A stretch of 64,000 bases of DNA from Acanthosepion esculentum (GCA_964036315.1 OZ038478.1:140409656-140473655); one strand, 5' to 3'; positions 30,394 through 43,670 are shown, numbered from the stretch's first letter. Numbers and translations are program-made. Notes: generated by a model from the letters alone, not told the origin.

Positions 30394-30410
30394 CCTTTCG
30401 TTCACCAGTT
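30394..30410. repeat. 17-bp junction word, occurrence 4 (copy 3/4)
   Basis: Identical to 9160-9176. Immediately after it, copy 4 starts with a sequence (AAGTTGTTAGTGTCGG) unlike copies 1-3 (CTTGCCGGATTCGCC). This supports the word being a target or junction sequence rather than the element's own 5' end. Confidence 0.85.
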
Positions 30411-31233
30411 AAGTTGTTAGTGTCGGACGAGTTTTTGGACTAATTTTTGAACGTGTGATTTTTTATTTTTAACGAACAGTCTTCGGCCCAAAAAGTTCTT
30501 TTTTTGAAAAGTTAAGTTATTTGTTAAGTTTTTATTTTCCTTTGTTTTATTTCCTTTTGTTTTAATTTTTTTTCTTGGCTGCGGCCAAACATTTTTTATT
30601 TTTAGTCCGGTGTGACTAAGTCATACCGGCTTTTTAGTTTTTAGAACAGTTTAAGAAAAGAAAAAGAAAGTTTTGTTTTAATTTTCCCTCCTTTTTTGTT
30701 ATTTTCAATTTAATTAGCGACTTCGGTCGCAATCCTTTAATTTTTTAGTTTTTATCTTTTATTTTTTCAATTTAATTTATTTCTTTAGCGGCTTCGGCCG
30801 CAAACCTTTATTTTTTAGTCTGGTTTGACTAGTTTCAAACCAGACTTTTTATTTCTTTTTCTTTTTCTTTCCGTTTTTTAATTGACCAAAAAAAGAGGAG
30901 TTTATTTATTGTTTTTCTTTTATTTTCGGCTGCCTTCGGGCGCCATTTTGAATTTTTCTTTTTAAAAAAAAAAAAAAAGTCTTACGAGACTATTTAGTTT
31001 ATAGTGTTTCTTTTTGTTTATTTGTTTTTCTATTTTGGGTAAAACTTTTAGTTTTCCCTGTTTATTTAATCGTCTTTGTTTTAAGTTTATTGTTTTAATT
31101 GTTTAACTTCTAATTTTAGAAGAAGCTACTTTTGTTTTTGCTTTTGCTTTTTATTTTTATTCCTCTCCCAATCCCAACTCCTTACCATTTGGCAAGCATT
31201 ATAGCCAGCTTTTCTGCTCCACCTTAGAAAAAA

Positions 31234-33306
31234 ATGGCCGACGCTATGAGTCGGTCAGGGGTGAAGAAGGACCTCTTTGGGGCGGCTGCTAAGGCCGACC
31301 CCCAGATAAAAGAAAAGGAAAAAATCGGGGTAAAGTTTCCCCGAAGAAACCTGAACAGACAAGTGTAACCAACACTGAGAAAGAGGAGGCCATGCAGGCT
31401 TCCAACCCAAGCAGCAAGGACAAGGTGCCCACTGCGGCACAAGCTAAGACACCAGCCGAGGAATCGCCCTCTTGCTGGAAGACCCCCCCGAGTTGTATCG
31501 TGAACATCGCGGAGTTCTTGGAGAAGGCAAAGGACTATGCCCATCTTGTAAATAAAGATGGCATCCTTAAGGACATTCAAGAACTGCAGACGTTCGAACA
31601 GAATGGTGACCGTCTTCGCGGTCGACAGGCGCACGCGCAAAATCTGTCGTTCCACGAAAGATACAGTGATCAAATCACTTATGTCCCTGGGGATAAAACC
31701 CCAAAGAGTCATTAAGGGTGTTAAATTTTTCATGTGGGACGTGCTGCTGCCCACGCCAGAAGATTGCCTAGAAATGGCAAAACGAGAATTAATCACAAAA
31801 GACCTTATTCTACGTACAGAATACCTAGGCAGGCGAAGGACCAGGGTGGCAGTTTTTGAGGTTCCTCCTCAAATTTCCGGAGAGCTCTTGGCTGCATTTT
31901 TTATGCAGTACGGCCAGATTTTAGGGGCTCTCTCGGACAATTTGAACGGGGGGTGGACGTTTGACATCATGATAGATGAGGCGGCCTTCAAGTCCATCCC
32001 CAACTGTCTGGATTTTGGCGACCGGAGATTGCCGGTCATTGTGACTGGCAGAAAACCAGTATGCTGGAGGTGTGGAGTTACTGGTCATCTCTCCTCCTCC
32101 TGCCCAGGGAAGAAGGCCCCTGGAGCTCCGGTTGCTGGCGACCAAAATACCCCCTTGGCCGACACTGTAAAATCCGCGGCGCCTGTAATGGGCCTATCTA
32201 CTAGACGGGCCGGTGCGGAAAATCCCTCGGTTGGGTCTTTGCCCCTATTACCCCCAAAACCAACGCCTTCCACAAGTGTGGATAAGGAGAAGGACGAGGG
32301 GGAATGGCGTGTAGTGGGTAGGGCCAAGGGGAAGATCCGGACAGCGGGACCTCTGTCCCAGCATGACTCCAGGGACAAAAACACCTACAGCCCCATTCCC
32401 TCTACTAGCTCGGAGGGCGACGCCTCGGCTTCATATGAGAAGGCAGCTTCAGCGACCCAAAAGCTAAATGAGCCTAGCTGGCAAAAAATTCTTGATATTA
32501 AAAAATTAAAAGAAAAGCTAGATGTAAGTCGGTCAAAGAACCGCAAGTCGCGCTGGGGGCCTTGCCCCTCATCCTCTGCCCCGTCTTCCCCTTCAGGCAC
32601 AAACAAAACATTCATAAAACCACCTCCGCCCAAATCTCTGACAAACTCTCCATCAAGATCCTGTCCAGCAAAAACACCTTCCCCTTTCAAGACCCCATCT
32701 GGCATCACTCCCTCTCATACACCGACATGCACGCCCACACCTACTCCCTCTCATTCTCCGCAAAAAAAGAGGGAGAGAAGCCCTGATTTGCCAGCCGTTG
32801 CAGAGAAGAGGAAAAAAAAGAGCAAACCTCAATATCTCCCAGGGGAAGACGTCTGCCGCGTATCCGGGGAGCAAGTAGAAAGGGTCTGCGGGCAGACTAA
32901 AAACCCGAGGCCATTGAAAGTGCTTTTCAACTTCCGGCAAATCAATGGCGTGGACGTGGAAGTGCCAGGAAAATTTAAGAATGCCCGTAGAGTCCTGACT
33001 GTCGTTAGATCCGGCCCGGGTACGCGGGAGATTTGGGGCATGATCGAGGAGGCGAACTCGTCCCTGAAATTGTTGCCCCCAGCGGCGGTGTATGAACCGG
33101 ATCTAGATCCAACAAAAACATGTAGAGGGAGGGTCCCTGTTTTCGTTCACCCTTCCCTGTATAGAGCTCTGAAACTCACGTATCCAGCGGACATCGGCGG
33201 CCTGTCTCAGGGTGATACCGTCGACAATGAGATGGCGTCAGGATCAATGGGACAGGCTGTCGGTGTCCTCACCCCAGCAATGTTCTACTCTGATGGGCGA
33301 CCCTAA
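31234..33306 (+). pseudogene. LINE ORF1, frameshifted (copy 4)
   Basis: Begins ATGGCCGACGCTATG like copies 2 and 3, but a deletion near 31300-31320 shifts the frame. A second shift (2 bases lost near 31600, where copies 1-3 read GAACAAAGAATG and this copy GAACAGAATG) moves it again. From 31606 the frame is open to the stop at 33304-33306 and keeps the CCHC knuckle. The Ser/Pro-rich middle differs extensively from copies 1-3, while the last about 30 codons are nearly identical. Confidence 0.8.
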
Positions 33307-33317
33307 TCGATTCGATA

Positions 33318-36288
33318 ATGGCACTCTGGTTAGCTAGTGTGAATGTCCGAGGCCTGAGGTCGGAGTCTCGAAGGGTGAGACTCGTTCGCGACCTTCAGAG
33401 CCTCGGTGTGAATATATGTTGTGTACAAGAGACCCGTTTTTTCTTCTCGCGATTATGAAGACATTCTGTCGATGTAGGACTCTTAGGGTGTCCAAGTTTT
33501 CATTATATAGTTTATTTGGATCATAGGCTTGTCCGGGTCCGTGTAAACTTAGATAAGCCTAAGGTTAGGATGACTGGCTACTGGAAATTCAATTGCTCGT
33601 TATTTGGCGAGCAGGATTTCCGGGACCAGTTTTTACTAATGTTACAAAGGGAACTGACGGGTGCTGTGGTGGGAAATGCCTGGTGGGATAAACTTAAATC
33701 TAAAATTTGAACGTTTGCTGCCGATTTTAGTCGTCGACTCGATGTAGATAGATTAGCGGCGCAAACGGCTTTAGAGCAAAGAGTCGATCGGGCTGTGAAA
33801 TCCCGTGATAGTGGGGAAGTAGTCCTAGCTAAGGCAGAGTTGTCCTCCTTGCTTAGCAAGAAGGATCAAGCTCTGGTAGTTAGGGCTAGGTTAAAAAGAA
33901 TGTCCTCTGAGGCGACGAATATGGCCGCGGAATGGCGTGCAGAGGAAAGTAGGAATGCTTCAAGACGGCATATCGCGAGCGTCACATTGCCGGATGGGCG
34001 GACAGTGACTACAAACTCGGGCATATGCGAGGCTTTTCGGGATTACTTTCGGGATATTTTTACCAGGGAGCCCGGTCTGAGCTCTGCTCAGTTCGACACC
34101 TATTTAGCTGACTTTCCCTGCCTTGAGGCAGCTGAAGCGGCTGGGTGCGAGGGTCCCATCACTGAGTCGGAAATCTGGGAAGCGCTGAAACAGGTTGGCC
34201 TGGATAAATCTCCGGGATTAGATGGTCTTCCTTACGAAGTTTACTTGAGGCAGTCGCCCGTTTTTGTTCCTTTGCTGGAACTGGTCTTTAACAACTGGAT
34301 GAAGCGGGGGTCTATACCTCAGCGCTTCACCAGGGGTGTGATCAAGTTGCTGCGTAAGGGCAAAAGCGGTGGGGATGGGATAGGTAACTTTCGCCCTTTA
34401 ACGATGTTAAATACAGAGTTAAAGATTTTGGCTAAGGTCTTGGCTAACCGTTTGCAGCTTGTCCTGTCTAGTCTGATTGGCTCCGAGCAGACATGTTCTG
34501 TGAAGGGCAGGACTATTCAGGACAACCTTCATATGGTGCGCCTGATCATCGAGAAAGTCGACAGTGAAGCCGCGCTGATCAATTTAGATCAGTCCAAGGC
34601 CTTTGATAGGGTTGACCATCAATTCTTGGAGGCTGTTCTTTCGGCTGCCGGTTTCGGGCCGTACTTTCGCTGCTGGATCCGGCTTATGTATGCGACTCCC
34701 GGTGCGCTGGTAGAAGTGAACGGGGTAAGATCGGAACCTTTCGTATTGTCTCGATCTATTCGTCAGGGTTGTCCGCTTTCGCCTATGCTTTACGTTCTTG
34801 CGTTGGAACCTTTCCTTCGCAAGTTAAAGGCGAATCCGGTCCTACGCGGAATCTCTTTACCTGGTGCTACCACCTCGGCCAGGTATTCTGCCTATGCTGA
34901 CGACGTTTCGGTTCTTGTGTCGAGCAGAGCCGAGATTAACGAAGTCAGCAGAGAAATCAGTGGCTATGAGATGGTAACAGGGGCCAAGATCAACCGCGAT
35001 AAGTCTGTTGGCTTGCGGTTGGGTGCGTGGAAGGGGGTTTCTCTTCCCGGACCATTCAGCTGGACGGATGGGCCGATCAAGATACTCGGCGTCTGGTTCG
35101 GTCCTGATATCCAGTTGGATATGAATTGGTCGGAGGTACGAGAGAAGGCCGAGAGCGCAATTAATTTGTGGTCTCGGAGGAATCTTTCCTTGAAGGGGAG
35201 GGCGGAGGTATGTGTTTCACATATCTACCCGATTCTCCTTTACCGACTCTCGGTACTTCCACTTCCGTCTACCACAGTACTTTCATTAGTACAGCTCTTG
35301 TTCTCTTTCTTGTGGAGAGGCAGAGCTCCTAGGGTATGTCGGGAGATCTGTTGCCTTCATCCTACTGAAGGCGGTCTAGGTATGCCTAGCATTGAGATTC
35401 GTCTCGATATGCTTCGCATCGGGTTCCTGGATCGTTTGTGTCGCGATTCGGATGACGGGGGCGCCTTCTGGAAGGAAGACGCCCGTAGATCCTTCCCATC
35501 CTTGAGAAGTGTGCACTCGGGCGAGGAGGAGGCTGGCCGTTCGCCTCGTGCCGAGTGCTCCTTCTACCGTGAATGTCGTCTGGCTCTGAAACACCTCTTA
35601 CGGGCGACGGTTGACCTCCCCAAAGTCCAGGCGTTGTCTCGTAGGGCATTATATCGGGTGGTAGTCAGGGGGTCCGTTCATGATGATTTGATTGACGAGC
35701 TCGGTCTTACGAAGCAGGAGGCTCGCTCAATCTGGCCTTGGGTTTCCGGGTTGAAATGTCTCAACAACGATGAGGCATCCCTCACCTGGCTGGTGATACG
35801 TGGGGCCCTCTGGGTCGGCAAAAGACTTTGCGCAGCGGGTTTGGAGAAATATCCAAACTGCCGACGTTGTGAGGGGGAAGTCGAGACCCTTGGTCACGTC
35901 TTCTTTCATTGCAAGTCGGTAGCACCATTGTGTAAGTTTGTTGAAGGCCTCATGGTTCGCATGTTGCAGGGAAAGTTTTTCGTCCTTGAGGTCGCTTCTG
36001 TTTGTAGCAATGTGGCCCCGCCGTTAACGGAGGCTGAACTTTGTGTTCCACTGCTTGCTAGGAGTTATGAGAGTCGTGATTTGGGTGACACGTCAGAAGG
36101 GATTCTATGGAGGTGTGAAGTTCACTTCTTCCCTACTAATCTTGTACTTTAAGCATCAGCTTAAAGTCAAGATTAGGACGGAAAGGCGGCGACTCCCTTC
36201 ATCAGAATTCGGCAAAAGGTGGGTAAATCTTGCGCGAATGTGTAGAGTGAGAGGAGCTGACTTAGAGTGGCACTTGGACCTCGGTTAG
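33318..36288 (+). pseudogene. LINE ORF2, internally deleted (copy 4)
   Basis: The start and about 50 codons match copies 1-3, with one extra T in the ACCCG(T)n run. Then about 490 bp, corresponding to roughly 12176-12665 of copy 1, are missing, removing most of the endonuclease. The breakpoint shares GTC on both sides. A CGA-to-TGA stop lies near 33708. From 33795 a 785-codon frame keeps the RT blocks including YADD, then loses frame near 36030 (2 bases missing). The rest continues in another frame to 36288. It is dead as written, although the RT core is about 97% identical in protein to copies 1-3. Confidence 0.85.
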
Positions 36289-37015
36289 GTGCAGGATTGC
36301 GTCCCTCATGGGTTGAACAGAGGCAACCCGACCCGATATTAGACTAGTATAGGTTTATTTTGAATCTTTAGTTTCTCGATTATCGTTAACTTAGCTAGGG
36401 TATGTATGCGCATCGGCCCTCTTTTATTTCTGTCCTTATTTTTCTTTCGTTTAATTCCCCTTCCCCTCCCTCTTTAGGTGGCCAGTGACGTCAGTTCTCT
36501 GGTAATTGCGGGATGACTTTCGTTTCGTGTGTGTGTTTTTTCGTATTTGTTATTGTGTCTGAATGAGTGTGTGTCTGTGTGAGTGATTTTGGAAGGATGA
36601 CTGTGTTTTTCATACTTTTATAATGTCGCAATTTTTTTTGTTACTGCCACATTTAGCTACTGTGGGGGTTTTATTACTAATCTTATTTTGTTTTGTTTTC
36701 TTGTAAATATTTCATTTATTTTGTAAATATACATTGTGTTTTTTTAAAAATTGTTATTCCCCCCCCCCACTGACTTTGAATTGTACATATGGGGACTAGT
36801 TAGAATTGCATAGAGAATTTGAGGAATTATGGTGGTTGTAGTAAGAAAGGTATGGAAGAATGCGTTGTTTTGGTGCTAGGACTATTGTTGGTATGTTTGG
36901 GTCAGTGGTTGCGACTAGCTAAGTTTTTTATTTAAGACAGATGATGACCGTCCTTCCCCAACCCCCCTTTTTGGCCTTGTGCCACATTTTGTATTCTAAT
37001 ATACAAATAAATATT

Positions 37016-37032
37016 CCTTTCGTTTAGCAGTT
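37016..37032. repeat. 17-bp junction word, occurrence 5 (right of array)
   Basis: CCTTTCGTTTAGCAGTT, 15 of 17 identical to the other four occurrences. It is followed by AT-rich DNA with no LINE similarity that I can see. Confidence 0.7.
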
Positions 37033-37566
37033 GAATTAAGTTGAATAAAGCTTTAAGTTTATTCGCCTCGAGTTATTCATTACACAGTGCATTGCTGTGT
37101 TTACCTATTGATGCTTTATTTTCTATTCTTTTGGAGTCAGCTTCCGGCATAGTGAATATTTGGTAGCCTCCCACTCAGTGTGTTACTGTTTCAGGTTTTT
37201 CTTCACATCGGCAGAATAGAGTAAAAGTTATTATTAAGAGTAGTGATTCTAGTAGAAGGAAGAGGAAGTGGAATAGCATGAACGATTTTACTTATTATTC
37301 TATGAGTTGTTAAATGAGATCCAATACAGAGAGAAATAGGACACCTCAAGTAAATTTCCTCAAGGATTTCTGGTACATAAAATTGAATATATGGTTAATT
37401 TATCACCCATGTCTAATAGTGGCATGTTAACATCAACCTATTCCGTCACGAATAAGAATGTTCCTTTAATATTGTAGAGACCATTACATCTATGATCAGC
37501 ACAGATACTAGCACTAAAATCATGTCTTTATACGTGTGTGCTACGCTATAATATGCTATACACACA
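37033..37566. other. no recognisable feature
   Basis: AT-rich right flank of the LINE array; no coding or repeat signal recognised. Confidence 0.4.
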
Positions 37567-37567
37567 T

Positions 37568-37624
<57 letters not shown>
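37567..37624. repeat. (TA)n microsatellite
   Basis: Left border of the inverted-repeat element with arms at 37689-38061. Confidence 0.95.
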
Positions 37625-37627
<3 letters not shown>

Positions 37628-37688
37628 CACAGCTCTAATTTAATTAGGAAATGAAATAAAATGTTACAGATTAGAGAGCAAGTTAGAA

Positions 37689-38061
37689 CACTGAGGAATA
37701 ATAATTTACACAATAGAGAAATCCCAAATTACCTCATGATTATAGTCCATTTCAACTGAGGCCGAGTACGTCAGTTTTATTTATCTGAAACGGTGGACTG
37801 TATTCGATGTCGGAACTAGCGATTTTTAATTTAATATTTAACAAAGACTGCAGTTGAAGATTGATACACAGCCAACCAATAAAATGGCAGACAGGACAGA
37901 CTGCCCGTGTAGTGGTAAGTGTGGGGGCGCGGAAGTTATGTTTTAAAAGGAAAGAAGTTCCACAAATTCAACGCAATCAGTTGGAATAGATATACTCACG
38001 ATGTAATTTTGGATTTCTCTGTTATGTAATTTATATGCTATGTTATAATAAATACACTGAG
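37689..38061. repeat. inverted-repeat element bordered by (TA)n
   Basis: Arm 37689-37760 is imperfectly complementary to 37979-38061. Both contain ACAGAGAAATCC-like words, CAAATTAC/CAAAATTAC and a CACTGAG end. About 220 bp of core has no coding signal. TA arrays lie outside both arms (37567-37624 and 38139-38175). Confidence 0.65.
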
Positions 38062-38136
38062 CTCTTTTAGGGATCAGTTTTAATATTTTATATTATTAGG
38101 ATCTACATGGATTATATATCAGCGGATTTATTACTG

Positions 38137-38138
<2 letters not shown>

Positions 38139-38175
<37 letters not shown>
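38139..38175. repeat. (TA)n microsatellite
   Basis: Right border of the inverted-repeat element at 37689-38061. Confidence 0.95.
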
Positions 38176-38180
<5 letters not shown>

Positions 38181-38192
38181 CAATACGCAAAC

Positions 38193-38246
38193 CTGTGCGT
38201 GCTAGTGGCTTCCCCCCTTGCTTGGGGTGAAATGCATAAAAAAAAT
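38193..38246 (+). mobile_element. 3'-terminal fragment of jockey/CR1-like LINE
   Basis: GTGCGTGCTAGTGGCTTCC, then CTTGCTTGGGGTGAAATGC and an A-run. This is the same 3' tail as the LINE copies ending at 50805 and 52147 (GCGTGATAGTGGCC, then CTTGCTTGGGGTGATA and A-run). It is a strongly 5'-truncated insertion. Confidence 0.65.
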
Positions 38247-39564
38247 GTTTTTGTCATTGTTCCATCCATCGAGATTTACTATGAAAGACGCTGTAATTTG
38301 AGAGACAAATGTGTGTCGAGGCAGGTATCACCGTTGTTAACTGGACGAACGTTAACTCTTAATCTTAAATGTCATTTCACCTCATTAATGTTAACATCTT
38401 TCATCAATCTTCTCACGTGCTTATGTCATTACGTTGCTTTCCTCAATCCAATCAATAAATCCTCTTCGGCAATAACTTCATATATTAGCCCTTGATCCAA
38501 TTTTGACAGAATAATATGCACAGAGAGCTAGAAAATAGTACAATTACAATTCCTGCAGAAATATATAAACGATAAAATAAACCCGAACAAAATTTATTTT
38601 TGATCAACATATTGTAAAGCGCAAGTAATGTTTCGAATTTATTTTCACCAAAATCAGTATATAAAAACCATGTTTGATAGCATGTCGTGAAAATATAAAG
38701 CTAGTTGAACTTTTGTTTAACAATTGAATATGGATGAATCTTTTCAAACTTACTTCAGTTAGATTTTACATGTTTCAAAAACGTATACGTGGCCTTGTGA
38801 GTATTGACCTAATTTACACCTTACATACCGATTCCCAAATATGTAACGTCGCTAGCCTCTCGCTACTCCCATGACATGTTCAAAAGAATTCCATGTTTTA
38901 GTGCCTCCAGTTTAGACCTTGATGTACACGACCGGCATTTCTACGTCCACAATGATGATCCCCACATCGTGACTTATATATTCCACTGATAAGTTGGATG
39001 TTCTGATAAAAATTCTTCTTCCCAAGAACTGCTAATTTGTGAAATGGACACTGACGTCGTTACTTCCCTGATCCCTATAATCTTAGCTTCATCAGTTTTT
39101 GAGTCAATCATTATCTTTCTTTCATATCGTTATAATTTTCACTTCTTACTTACGGCTCTTACGGTCAAATCTCACTCCACAGTCAGTAACCTTCATTGTT
39201 TTCTATTGGGTGAACATTACTAGAATAAAAAACTAAAATATAAACAAAGATATGTCCAACATTCGGATAATTTATGTTATTTATCGATTTAAGCTTTCTA
39301 CAAAATCGACTATAATACAAACATACAAAATATCTACATGTCGGATGGTAAAAATGTCTTGACTCGTCGGCTTGGCCATCACGCCACGCATATGTGTGCG
39401 TTCCGGATAAAGTTCTTTTTATGTTCACCTCATAATATTGTTTAGAGAAAGGCATCTTTGCATTTTATTCCATTGCAAAATCTTTCGTCACTTTCGTGTA
39501 AATACGGCTGTCTGAAGTAAGTTTCGGTTGTTGAAACTGAATGTTCACTCTTGATAATGCCAAA

Positions 39565-39565
<1 letters not shown>
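38247..39565. other. no recognisable feature
   Basis: AT-rich with short open frames (up to 98 codons, overlapping the LINE tail). No motif recognised on either strand. Confidence 0.4.

Positions 39566-39616
<51 letters not shown>
39566..39616. repeat. (AC)n microsatellite
   Basis: Uninterrupted AC dinucleotides. Confidence 0.95.
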
Positions 39617-39617
<1 letters not shown>

Positions 39618-41582
39618 GGTGAAGGTTTACGCTTCTGTTGAAAGCGAAATTCGTTTCTTTAAATGTCTTCATAATTGCAGTTCTTCTTGTAACATTTTGA
39701 AGCATTAACAAGTAATAACACATGTTCACGATTTCATTCTCGTTTGCATCATAATGTCAGTCTTTCTATCATTGATCCCAATGATATTTCCCAGGATTTA
39801 CTGATGCTTTTAACCAAGCATACTTTTTTGTATTTTCCACTTAATATTCCTTCAAAAACTTTGCATAAGAACGCACCGCTGTTGATTGCATAGACACGAT
39901 TTGGTCTGCAAATGACCAGTTTCCTAGCCTTCCATCGAAATCTAATTATATGGTTAAAAGGCAAATTTTAGAATGAAAATGCATTCGCGAAAACGGAATG
40001 TGGAAAATTAAAACAAAAACTGACACAAAAAATGAAAACGACTGAAATTAAAGAATGCATTAAAAAGGATATTTGACGACAAAGATGAAGATAGAGTTAA
40101 TTAACTTGAAGTACCCAGTTAGCTTTTTTGTGGCGCATAAATTAGTTGCCATGTTTTGTACGGGAATTATTGGGCGGTCACGACAAATGGAAGGATTTTG
40201 ATTGCACAGTTTTGCGAGTTTGGCGCAATATAATCTTCCTATTTCGCGTTCATTAATACATTGATTACTATTTACCAATAAAACATATAATATTTTTTAA
40301 CAATATATTTTAAAACCGCTATAGTATTTAGACATACACGTGCATGATTTTTATATATTAAACTAACTTGGATCGGTACAAGTGTGAATTTTGACAAAAC
40401 CTAAAACCAAGAAAAATCTATTAAGAAAATGTATTTAACTCTAATCCCTTGACAATTTTCCTTTTACATTTGGAAATTAATCGAATATTTACGTTTTTGA
40501 AGTAGAATTTCCGAACATTACTTGACAATCACCTCATTATTTGCATTGCGCTTTAAGAATAAATTACAATATTAGCATAAAGGCTATACCGATTAACTTT
40601 AATAGACGTGATATTTAATATTTATTTTAATACAATTTCGAAATTTTAAAGGTATTTCTAGATAATATTTTCGTAATCGACTGTAGTATTTGTATAAAAA
40701 AAACTACTTGTTCGATCGATGTTTTAATGCAAAGTTCCAGTTTATTGCTCGCCTGCCCTGCCGTTCCAAGATTCATGTTTCAGACACGGACACCGTTACC
40801 ATTAATCGACACATCCGTTTCATCTACTGGATGCCTTACCGCAGCCACTGCATATTCCTAACTTCAGGTTATTAACAGTTTCGTTCCCTTAAATGAAACA
40901 ATCTTTGAAATAGGATGTATGCACTTATGAATTGTGATTGGATTTTAAATTACAAGATAGTCTTCATAAATACTTAATACTAATGGAAGTTATATGTCAA
41001 AGTGTACAATGTATCAATGAGATAAATCTCGAAATTAAAACGCGTTTTTAAAACAATTATTGAAGCTATGAAACAATGCTATTGTAAGTTCTCAGAGAGC
41101 AGATTACGTCGATCGATTGACTTTCACTTTTAATTGAAGTGGGTCTTATGAAGTGATTTGTTTCATCTGCCTTGTCAACCTTCTGCAGGTTATTTAAAGC
41201 CAGAATATATTTTTAGATTGCCAGTGTCTTTGCAGGTATTAATTATTTATTCATATGAGTACTGCTTATTAACCTGCAGTTGGCAGGTAAGAAGAGGTTG
41301 ATTCATGAGTATCCCAATGATATTTGCGCGTAAGTGAATGTAACGAACAAAACTGGAATTGGAATGGCTCTCACACCTAAAATTCCAAGAGATCACCTAT
41401 CCAGATTTCTTGTTTCACGAATGTGATATCGCCGTAAGCTAAACGATGTGAAAATTAAAACAATTTTCACGTACATGTGCTAATCGATAAATCCTAAAAT
41501 ATAATGTATTTGATTTGAAAATGTCCAAATAATAATGATATTCCAAGCGTAGTTTAGATGTGAGACAAGCCCGAAAGTGTTG
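39617..41582. other. no recognisable feature
   Basis: Longest stretch without any call: AT-rich, frames up to 72 codons, no repeats shared with the rest of the window that I noticed. If the window holds host intronic or intergenic DNA, this is the best candidate. Confidence 0.4.
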
Positions 41583-41667
41583 GGCACCAAGTGAGGATCG
41601 AACACACTAAACAGTCATAATTGTTCTAGCGAGACAAGCTTGCTAACCATTACACCGCCTCGGGGTC
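41583..41667 (-). mobile_element. tRNA-like sequence, probable SINE head
   Basis: On the minus strand: GAGGCGGTGTAATGGTTAGCAA (A-box-like) and, about 45 nt further, GTGTGTTCGATCCTCAC (B-box-like). Acceptor and anticodon stems do not close cleanly, so I favour a tRNA-derived SINE head or tRNA pseudogene over a functional tRNA gene. Confidence 0.5.
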
Positions 41668-41839
41668 CTCAAATGATAAGCTGATTGATCTCGTAATTAT
41701 ATTGAGAGATAAATCAAATTATTTGAATATTGCTTCAAAACACATTTTTACTTAACCCTGTTTAATTAATGAAGAAAATTAAAGTAAACGAAGGTGTGCA
41801 TACATGAGTGGACAAAAGAAACTATATAGAATAATTATA

Positions 41840-41852
41840 CACACACACACAT

Positions 41853-41914
<62 letters not shown>
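41840..41914. repeat. (CA)n-(TA)n microsatellite
   Basis: CA run near 41840-41850, then TA from about 41861. Confidence 0.95.
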
Positions 41915-43283
<1,369 letters not shown>

Positions 43284-43583
43284 ACATTATTTACATTATT
43301 CGGACTATTGGCCTCATATTTTTCGCCATATTTATTACAACATTTCGGCCGTTGTACGCTCCGACCTTCTTCAGGTGGTTGGAATGTCAAACTGAACCCT
43401 TTATTTCGCTCTTTGGGGTAGACTTTTCTAGCTCCACGTGCCATGTTTAATGGATGTCAGTTATCAGTTATCTCCTGTTAATTCCTCTCTTTAAGTTCTC
43501 GACCGACTTATCCGGGTATTGAACTCACACTATTTGGGTCCTGTCACTGGATCTAGCTAACGCCTTTATCCACTGTGCCATGC
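43284..43583 (-). mobile_element. stand-alone tRNA-head / hammerhead-tail SINE-like unit (copy C)
   Basis: Read on the minus strand, the unit begins at 43583 with GCATGGCACAGTGGATAAAG (A-box-like). It continues to a B-box-like GTGAGTTCAATACCC (about 43535-43515) and runs through a 120-bp middle. It ends with the hammerhead-like fold (43335-43385) and the terminal word found at Penelope-like ends (AGTCCGAATAATGTAAATA). Unlike copies A, B and D, the sequence upstream of the tRNA-like head is unrelated, so no endonuclease segment is attached. I infer a SINE whose 3' tail is shared with the Penelope-like element, or an extreme 5' truncation that stops exactly at the tRNA-like head. Confidence 0.65.
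43335..43385 (-). ncRNA. hammerhead-like motif, copy C
   Basis: Minus strand: CCACCTGAAGAAGGTCGG, loop, CGGCCGAAATGTTGTA. Core CTGAAGA plus GAAA kept; stem II has one G-U wobble. Stem I pairs CAC or CCAAC only weakly with the downstream side. Confidence 0.4.
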
Positions 43584-43670
43584 GGAGGGAAATTAATGTT
43601 CATACGATCTTTTTATACATACAAATATTTAAGTAAATGGCTGTTTATAATAAACACTATTACCAACATT

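Larger units (their letters stand above)
30411..37015 (+). mobile_element. Tx1/L1-group LINE, tandem copy 4 (divergent, defective)
   Basis: Same gene order, but the leader and much of ORF1 are clearly diverged from copies 1-3. From the end of ORF1 onward similarity is much higher. It carries an internal deletion of about 490 bp in ORF2, several frameshifts and a stop. The leader keeps the hairpins (for example 30607-30629, 30717-30730, 30788-30801, 30818-30845). The 3' end has AATAAATATT directly before the junction word at 37016. Confidence 0.85.

Noticed and set aside
41583..41667. Functional tRNA gene on the minus strand
   Set aside because: A- and B-box-like words are present, but the acceptor and anticodon stems do not pair properly. 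A SINE head or pseudogene is more likely.
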